NCBI GenBank assembly: GCA_964020975.1
Contig: OZ026613.1
Location: 63,168,011-63,232,010, forward strand
Origin: Hermodice carunculata
Taxonomy: Eukaryota > Annelida > Polychaeta > Eunicida > Amphinomidae
Direction of reading: 5' to 3'
Length of the DNA stretch: 64,000 bases
The translations under genes were made by a program, and so were the position numbers. The notes under the pieces were generated by a model. That model made no database searches and had not been told where the DNA came from. It was given only the letters and a program-made list of their open reading frames with translations. This document shows positions 61,901 to 64,000 of this stretch, one piece after another (the first letter of the stretch is position 1; every line of letters starts with the position of its first letter).

Positions 61901-63143
61901 AGGACAGCTGGTTTGAAGTCCTCTCTTCTGGGAAGATAAAACTTCCACATAATGTAACTCTTTCCTGGTTAATACAGGATTGAGTCAACAGTTTTCCTTC
62001 GCATGGGTTGGGCACATTGCACCCAAGGCATGCCAAGGATAGCTGTTGTCCTGGGGCGTCATTATAGGTATCATCTACAATTCGCAGCAGAAATGCTTTA
62101 TGTTGATAAAAACTGTATGTGAAAAGACAATTTACATCCGGGTGCTTTGACAGGACTTGAGCTGGAAAGAGTTAATGTGCTGTGTTATGATGCCTGTGAG
62201 TTCACTGTATGTACATGTATACAAACTGCACCCTGTACTGCTCTAATGGACAACAACAAAATTCCCAATTGAATACATTCCACCAGTGACATGTCTTCAA
62301 TTTGTACCAATTCCATTAAGTTTTCACAATATTTCTGCATCACAGTCCTGGGATTGCCTCTCTCATGACCATCTTTAGTTGACAGTTCACCATGTACCAT
62401 ATTTATAATCCACAAAATCTTGTTACAGCACATAAATCCTGACTGTGGTACAAACATGACATTTACATTGTTCCTCTTCAAAGTAATCGCTTCTCCAGAA
62501 GTGTCTGGTAGGCATCCTTTGGGAATGTCATTTTGTAAAGTTAACCCTGCATACAAAAGGCCTTTTTGCACTCAAATTTTCTTCGATATTTTAAACAGAT
62601 TTGCAGACCTCTCAAGGGAGCAAGTTCTCAGCTTTAAGGATTAGATTTCTGGAAGATATTGACTTGTAAATTGAAAGCACTCTGACATCACTTGTCCTGT
62701 TAGCAACAGGGAGACTGTCCTGGCTGTTTTACTGTACGGTATGTCCTCTTAACCCCCCCCCCCAAAAAAAAAACAAACAAACAAACAAACAAACAAACAA
62801 ACAAACAAAAACAAAAACAAAAAACCAAAAAACCAAACCAAACAAAAAACAAAACAAAACAAAAAAACCACAAACCAAACAGAATTGTGTAAGATTATTC
62901 ATTTTGAAAGCTCTTTGATTTTTTAAGGGGCTAAAGATTGAAACTGAAGATGGCAGTTAACTAGTGTCCTTGATCCAAGGATTCCAATGGAAGTTCAACC
63001 CTAACCCACCTGCTACACAGACCTGCTTGGTACATGTACATCTATCTGTGGTACTTACTTGATTTACTGGATTTTTTCTTAGGTTTCTTCTTTTCTTCTT
63101 CCTCCAATTTCCCTTCTCGTTCTTTCCACCTCCGTACTTGCTC
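29519..63143 (-). CDS. SH2D4A: SH2D4A/B-like SH2-domain adaptor, whole locus in window (5' partial, multi-exon)
   Basis: This span covers the exons, read from high to low coordinates. Exons at 63059-63143, 51281-51437, 46951-47040, 41115-41238, 34309-34471, 33574-33751, 30985-31133, 30052-30272 and 29519-29638 splice in matching phase to 428 residues. With a missing first exon of about 30 residues this approaches the 454 residues of human SH2D4A. Residues 1-28 are the basic R-R-W-K-E-R-E segment. Residues 29-80 hold the W-T-W-V-M-G-E-H motif typical of SH2D4 proteins. About 80-250 is a charged coiled coil, 250-300 a proline/basic linker, and about 312-420 the SH2 domain with F-L-V-R-V-S-E. 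Family members are cytoplasmic adaptors binding phosphotyrosine proteins. The match is by remembered family motifs, not a search. The symbol names the nearest vertebrate family member; A versus B is not resolved. The start codon is outside the window. Confidence 0.9.
30052..30272 (-). CDS. SH2D4A: SH2D4-like exon: SH2 domain core
   Basis: The exon encodes the body of the SH2 domain. It has the phosphotyrosine-binding loop motif F-L-V-R-V-S-E (Arg at betaB5), G-Y-A-I-S-Y, C-K-H-F-L-I-D (betaD His) and L-S-D-L-V-H-F-H. The acceptor is ATTCTAG and the donor CATAGG|GTGAGT. It is 221 nt, phase 1 in and phase 0 out. The key Arg and His are present, so phosphopeptide binding is expected to be intact. 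Confidence 0.95.
30512..30588 (+). repeat. (AT)n microsatellite
   Basis: About 38 uninterrupted AT dinucleotides, in the intron between SH2-domain exons 30985-31133 and 30052-30272. Confidence 0.97.
30985..31133 (-). CDS. SH2D4A: SH2D4-like exon: proline/basic linker and start of SH2
   Basis: The exon encodes N-H-L-A-N-N-K-P-L-Q, a basic Pro stretch, A-I-V-D-W-F, then H-I-A-P-W-F-H. The W-F-H-G junction starts the SH2 domain and matches 'APWFHG' of vertebrate SH2D4A. I chose the acceptor TTGCTTCAG over a nearer CTACAG because only it keeps the frame (phase 2 in, phase 1 out, 149 nt). Confidence 0.9.
31405..32925 (-). mobile_element. Tandem-core element with (ACGG)n end
   Basis: 'ATAGTCCCCCGC' at the left; a (GGACGGAC)n block and hairpin 'TAGTCCCCCACC' / 'GGCGGGGGACTA' at the right. 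The core has about four units of 153-173 bp, each containing 'GATATGGCCCGGACAAAATT'. It occupies much of the intron between SH2D4 exons 33574-33751 and 30985-31133. Confidence 0.65.
33574..33751 (-). CDS. SH2D4A: SH2D4-like exon: coil end and linker
   Basis: The exon encodes R-K-A-K-E-A-E-A-Q-L-R-A-I-A-R-R-A-R-E-E, then H-R-R-S-I-L and a Ser/Asp/Lys/Pro-rich linker. The stretch R-x-A-R-E-E-H-R-R corresponds to 'KQAREDYKRL' of human SH2D4A. The acceptor is AATGCTACAG and the donor AA|GTAAGT. It is 178 nt, phase 1 in and phase 2 out. Confidence 0.88.
34031..34207 (+). mobile_element. CAGTGG MITE (TA-target type)
   Basis: Ends are 'CAGTGGTCCCCCTCTTATA' and its inverted partner. TA directly flanks both sides, as for Tc1/mariner-type insertion. 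Confidence 0.78.
34309..34471 (-). CDS. SH2D4A: SH2D4-like exon: coiled coil
   Basis: The exon encodes E-K-E-E-V-E-R-R-R-S to E-E-E-W-Q-Q-Q, a highly charged helix matching the central coil of SH2D4 proteins. The acceptor is CTGTATCAG and the donor CAAG|GTCAGT. It is 163 nt, phase 0 in and phase 1 out. The open frame runs on past the donor but loses resemblance there, which supports the donor choice. Confidence 0.87.
35620..35990 (-). repeat. Dispersed repeat, copy 3 of 3 (inverted)
   Basis: The minus strand carries the same blocks as 9525-9770, ending at 'CTCATTGGCTGAGGGGGTAA' read on the plus strand. Confidence 0.6.
36729..36979 (+). mobile_element. TTAA-hairpin element with near-perfect 38-bp palindrome arms
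   Basis: Ends are 'TTAACTCATTCCATACCA' and its exact complement, flanked by TTAA. Arms at 36860-36897 and 36903-36940 differ at about one base and enclose a 5-nt loop. It is 251 bp long and the best-preserved copy. Confidence 0.85.
38040..39358 (+). mobile_element. 1.3-kb hairpin-ended element, copy 2
   Basis: Same order as 19075-20372: 'GTGCTCAGCTGGCC' near the start, 'GAAGTGAATCTGGCTGATG' inside, and terminal 'AGCTCAGCTGACAAGTCAG' plus CTGAGCTAAT. It lies in an SH2D4 intron. Confidence 0.6.
40140..40880 (+). repeat. Degenerate 'TGTATTCCAATG' tandem array
   Basis: The word TGTATTCYAA recurs about ten times at roughly 36-75 bp spacing (for example 40314, 40582, 40694, 40810, 40850). Minus-strand open frames here come from the repeat. 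Confidence 0.6.
40400..40579 (+). mobile_element. CAGTAG MITE inserted in a satellite
   Basis: Ends are 'CAGTAGTCCCTCCTTTGA' and 'TCAAAGGAGGGACTACTG', with TA on both sides. It interrupts the degenerate 'TGTATTCCAATG' array. Confidence 0.8.
41115..41238 (-). CDS. SH2D4A: SH2D4-like exon: coiled coil
   Basis: The exon encodes K-K-S-E-E-A-A-L-Y-Q-S-M-K-E-A-R and a long E/K/R/Q helix ending K-K-L-Q-Q-L-K. The acceptor is GTGTTTCCAG and the donor CTCAAG|GTGAGG. It is 124 nt, phase 2 in and phase 0 out. It follows 46951-47040 in frame and precedes 34309-34471 in frame, giving near-vertebrate protein length. Confidence 0.87.
43143..43201 (-). CDS. Tentative small exon linking the repeat exon to the coiled-coil exon
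   Basis: After an acceptor (TTACCTACAG) the minus strand reads K-A-W-M-M-S-V-T-H-L-R-E-R-R-V-A-R-F-E. It can stop at AA|GTATAC, phase 0 in and phase 2 out. That would join the repeat exon to 41115-41238 in frame and continue the charged helix. The donor is weak, and the plus strand carries an excellent donor-like sequence at the same place (CTGTAG|GTAAGT). The call is therefore uncertain. Confidence 0.25.
43685..44402 (-). CDS. SH2D4A: SH2D4-like locus: large proline-rich repeat exon (likely alternative)
   Basis: A 718-nt open exon encodes 239 residues. The acceptor is TTTTGTTCCAG and the donor CTCTCG|GTGAGG, phase 2 in and phase 0 out. Residues 15-33 are proline-rich and include P-I-P-P-P-R, a class II SH3-ligand pattern. 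Residues about 45-145 carry four to five degenerate copies of a 22-23-residue unit (core D-L-K-A-K-S-G-P-S-V), seen in DNA as a 66-bp spacing of 'CCACTYTTGG' blocks. Residues about 181-233 carry shorter K-T-D-S-V-K-L-type repeats. Nothing like it is known to me in vertebrate SH2D4A. Codon-level conservation between repeats supports coding. The start could instead be a nearby alternative acceptor. Confidence 0.72.
46951..47040 (-). CDS. SH2D4A: SH2D4-like exon: coiled coil
   Basis: The exon encodes R-K-Q-E-D-E-R-Q-K-K-L-A-E-E-K-E-R-L-E-L and onward to K-E-E-E-L, a charged helix. The acceptor is TCCACACAG and the donor TTAAG|GTGAGA. It is 90 nt, phase 2 in and phase 2 out, and completes an Ala codon from the upstream exon. 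It can join either the large exon at 43685-44402 or the exon at 41115-41238, since both begin in phase 2. Confidence 0.85.
47935..48290 (+). mobile_element. Tandem-core element, two units
   Basis: Two units contain 'GTGACCTTGGGAAYTGGGT', 'TATAAGCATGTGCAAYATGA' and 'TTATCRYKTGAAAACY'. It ends 'CGCTATATGCCCTCTCCTTC' plus a G-run. Same family as 55390-56480. Confidence 0.6.
49447..49690 (+). mobile_element. TTAA-hairpin element
   Basis: 'CTCTTTCAGTTCCAAC' at the left and 'GGCACTGACAGCGTTAA' at the right. The stem 'GTCAACAGCTTTCCT' / 'AGGAAAGCTGTTGAC' is at 49598-49656. Confidence 0.72.
50640..50884 (+). mobile_element. TTAA-hairpin element
   Basis: It contains 'CAGTCAAGTACCAGCATG', the stem 'GTCAACAGCTTTCCTAGG' and ends 'GGCACTGAAAGAGTTAA'. 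The left end is eroded. Confidence 0.68.
51281..51437 (-). CDS. SH2D4A: SH2D4-like exon: WVMGEH motif
   Basis: The exon encodes K-K-R-V-D-F-L-T-G-K-D-G-N-P-W-T-W-V-M-G then E-H, followed by a Glu/Ala-rich helix. The W-x-W-V-M-G-E-H core is the signature of the SH2D4 N-terminal region. The acceptor is TTTCCAG and the donor GC|GTAAGT. It is 157 nt, phase 1 in and phase 2 out. About 11.6 kb of intron separates it from the previous exon. Confidence 0.9.
52454..52488 (+). repeat. Poly-A run of 35
   Basis: Uninterrupted A tract following 'TAATGACCATCAC'. The same leader recurs at 53065 before a CCCC run. Confidence 0.95.
52873..53044 (+). repeat. (GT)n then (GTAT)n compound microsatellite
   Basis: About 45 bp of GT, a mixed GT/GTAT zone, and about 90 bp of GTAT. 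Confidence 0.96.
55115..55334 (-). CDS. Possible second nested minus-strand gene, terminal exon
   Basis: After TTCAATTTATCAG the frame reads I-S-I-K-C-D-N-L-L-I-L-K-A-T-N-C-C-E-S-C, then a charged helix ending V-K-S-F-I-K-N-T and TAA at 55115-55117. It is 220 nt, phase 2 in. The C-C-x-x-C cluster about 20 residues after C-x-x-C in the previous exon is compatible with a zinc-binding module. Family not recognised. The exon is unusually free of stops for this AT-rich region. Confidence 0.45.
55390..56480 (+). mobile_element. Tandem-core element, about six units
   Basis: 'GTGACCTTGGAAATWGGGTC' recurs at about 55516, 55650, 55795, 55933, 56080 and 56272. It ends 'GAGCTATATACCCTGCCTTC' and GACGGGGGCAC. 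It fills the intron between two exons of the possible nested gene. Confidence 0.65.
56500..56583 (-). CDS. Possible second nested minus-strand gene, exon 2
   Basis: After TTTTTCTTAATCAAAG the frame reads T-G-C-F-W-N-Y-F-D-Q-E-F-K-F-E-E-I-T-N-I and then C-R-P-C-H-F-Q. The donor is AAGA|GTATGT. It is 84 nt, phase 2 in and phase 2 out, matching both neighbours. The C-x-x-C pair could be half of a metal site completed by the next exon. Confidence 0.4.
56660..56808 (-). CDS. Possible second nested minus-strand gene, exon 1 of 3 seen
   Basis: After ATGTATACCAG the frame reads E-F-L-V-V-K-L-L-R-I-V-A-A-A-E-D-G-S-L-N, then a Lys/Ser stretch to S-D-Y-S-V-K. The donor AAAAAG|GTTTTG is weak, phase 0 in and phase 2 out. 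The predicted helical segment lies inside the 11.6-kb SH2D4 intron on the same strand. Confidence 0.35.
57001..57195 (+). mobile_element. TTAA-hairpin element
   Basis: It begins 'TTAACTCTTTCACCCTTC' and ends 'AGGGAAAAGAGTTCA'. The stem 'GTCAACAGCTTTCCTTGGCA' and its complement is at 57108-57165. Confidence 0.72.
58390..58480 (+). mobile_element. TTAA-hairpin element fragment
   Basis: Only the stem region is clear: 'ATAGCTTTCCTTGGCATGGG' and its partner near 58435. It follows a C14 run. Confidence 0.5.
59880..60705 (+). repeat. 43-bp minisatellite
   Basis: About 19 units of period 43, with words 'TGGTGTATGGAATGAGGGTA' and 'CAATGTTATCATTGTATGGG'. The right-hand units are the most alike. Open frames on both strands are by-products. 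Confidence 0.93.
61430..61720 (+). repeat. 154-bp imperfect tandem duplication
   Basis: 'CATATTTTCAGACAGGGTCT' at 61467 is echoed at about 61621, followed in both by 'GAACTGMAGTTGTTTT' and 'AGTGTCCATRGTG'-like text. Confidence 0.5.
61715..61948 (-). CDS. Unexplained minus-strand open frame beside the TTAA element
   Basis: The 77-codon frame includes S-L-V-L-V-I-D-T-P-W-R-I-L-Y-Y-N-L-H-L-E and ends S-W-S-T-V then stop. It sits immediately on the other side of the element at 61954-62175 from the 128-codon frame, on the same strand. Coding status is uncertain. Confidence 0.22.
   Translation of the reverse strand: MEVLSSQKRGLQTSCPSRSILKNMNDSLVLVIDTPWRILYYNLHLEVLIRDVTAQNTSVHSDHAKLDVFTLDSWSTV
61954..62175 (-). 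mobile_element. TTAA-hairpin element between two open frames
   Basis: Ends are 'GTAACTCTTTCCTGG' and 'GCTGGAAAGAGTTAA'. The stem 'GTCAACAGTTTTCC' and its partner lies near 61984-62045. The order of inner blocks is reversed relative to most copies. Confidence 0.68.
62185..62571 (-). CDS. Unexplained 128-codon minus-strand open frame
   Basis: The frame reads with helix-like composition, for example M-Q-K-Y-C-E-N-L-M-E-L-V-Q-I-E-D-M-S-L-V and then E-C-I-Q-L-G-I-L-L-L-S. It is bounded by in-frame stops and abuts a TTAA-hairpin element at 61954-62175. A second coding-like frame lies beyond that element. It could be an upstream exon of the nested gene at 55-57 kb or a decayed coding remnant. Not recognised. 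Confidence 0.3.
   Translation of the reverse strand: MQKGLLYAGLTLQNDIPKGCLPDTSGEAITLKRNNVNVMFVPQSGFMCCNKILWIINMVHGELSTKDGHERGNPRTVMQKYCENLMELVQIEDMSLVECIQLGILLLSIRAVQGAVCIHVHTVNSQAS
62753..62880 (+). repeat. Poly-C, poly-A and (AAAC)n tract
   Basis: A C10 run, A10, then AAAC/CAAAA units for about 115 bp. Confidence 0.9.
63059..63143 (-). CDS. SH2D4A: SH2D4-like exon: basic N-terminal helix
   Basis: The exon reads E-Q-V-R-R-W-K-E-R-E-G-K-L then a run of Glu and Lys. This is the segment following the 'KMREEQ' part of vertebrate SH2D4A and B. The acceptor is ...AATTAAAG and the donor is AA|GTAAGT. It is 85 nt, starting in phase 0 and ending in phase 1. The next exon (51281-51437) begins with the two bases needed to complete an Asn codon. 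The upstream first exon is not found between here and the right edge. Confidence 0.88.
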
Positions 63144-63355
63144 CTTTAATTAATAACAATAACATGCAAGGTGAGTGCCACTGATACATTTGTCTTCCAT
63201 CTGTTAAAACAACCTGCAGGACACCAGATGTTAAAACATGTAAAATAGACTGTGATAAAACAAGTAGCACTTACATATGAAGTATCCATGGACTTTGTCT
63301 GTGAAAGATTGATAGGAACACATTTTTACTTGGCAATTAGGTTAAACTTGAAAGG

Positions 63356-63604
63356 TTAACTCTTTCAGTGCCAATCACATCTAAAGTCGATCTACTAAAG
63401 TCAAACTAGTCTGAATTATCATTAGGCTCTCAGATTCACATTCCTCTTGAAAAGACCTTTCATTCAAGTACCAGCCATGCCTCTGGTCCCAGAGAAAATA
63501 CCCCAGGTCAACACCTTTTCTCGGCGCATATTGGGTGCATTGCACCCAATGCACACCCAGAAAAGCTGTTGACTCAGTCCAAAATTTGGCACTTAAAGAG
63601 TTAA
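63356..63604 (+). mobile_element. TTAA-hairpin element
   Basis: 'TTAACTCTTTCAGTGCCA' at the left and 'TTGGCACTTAAAGAGTTAA' at the right, with an exact TTAA on each side. The stem lies near 63507-63573. Confidence 0.78.
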
Positions 63605-63892
63605 TACTGTTGTGCATTTGAAAATATAAATCCCTTCATCATGCAACAGTCTCTTTTAAGCTCATGTTTCATACACTACAGACGGACATGTTGGTTTAAA
63701 CATTTTATTCAAAAAAGCGATCAGGAAACAGGCTCTGCCTATATAAATCCCTCTCGCAACTAAAAGTTTCTTGCGATTTCTTTACCATAGGAATTCACAG
63801 TGAGCTACAGTATCTCTCCCCACCCCCCAAAAAAAGAAAATAAAAAACAAAAACAAAAAAACTTCAACTCTTTGTGGAACTTACCAAAGCAA

Positions 63893-64000
63893 TCATTGGC
63901 TGGCAAATCCTGCTGCCACCACCGCTGCCTTGTGGCAGCCATAACATGACTTGCCAGGCAATGCACAAACCACTGACTTTAGAGACTTAACAACACAAGA
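63893..64000 (+). mobile_element. TTAA-hairpin element fragment at window edge
   Basis: 'ACTTGCCAGGCAATG' and 'TTGTGGCAGCC' match the stem of the copy at 36729-36979. The right end is outside the window. Confidence 0.5.

Overview
The window is eukaryotic nuclear DNA: AT-rich, repeat-dense, and built of short exons with GT-AG splice sites inside long introns. The density of 'TGACCTTTGACC'-type repeats, (ACGG)n-ended elements, poly-C runs, tandem-core elements and hairpin MITEs suggests a marine invertebrate, most likely a mollusc. That placement is an inference from repeat style. No rRNA or tRNA gene, CRISPR array or prokaryotic operon was seen.

The best-supported gene is on the minus strand, from about 63.1 kb down to 29.5 kb. 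It is an SH2D4A/SH2D4B-type SH2 adaptor. Nine exons join in a consistent reading frame and give 428 residues from the R-R-W-K-E-R-E segment to a C-terminal SH2 domain and stop. The first exon, about 30 residues in vertebrates, must lie beyond the right edge. A tenth exon (43685-44402) encodes a 239-residue proline-rich, repeat-bearing segment. It has the same splice phases as the coiled-coil exon at 41115-41238, so the two look alternative to each other, or the large exon is used with one further small exon.

The left third holds a plus-strand gene of unknown identity. Its 3' part is a chain of small, phase-matched exons (6494-6705, 9334-9416, 11660-11701, 20460-20498, 22005-22106) ending in a stop. 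It converges with the SH2D4 gene.

Two possible nested minus-strand genes lie inside introns. One is at 15.07-18.57 kb, in an intron of the plus-strand gene. The other is at 55.1-56.8 kb, in the largest SH2D4 intron, and is Cys-rich at its C-terminus. Both are phase-consistent exon chains that I could not name. A 128-codon minus-strand open frame at 62.2-62.6 kb is also unexplained.

The rest is mostly repeats. There is a large family of elements with TTAA ends and a conserved internal hairpin (more than 12 copies), three TA-flanked CAGTGG/CAGTAG MITEs, and two copies of a 1.3-kb element ending in a hairpin plus CTAA. There are also tandem-core elements at 31.4-32.9, 47.9-48.3 and 55.4-56.5 kb, 52-bp and 43-bp minisatellites, and long AT, GT and GTAT microsatellites.
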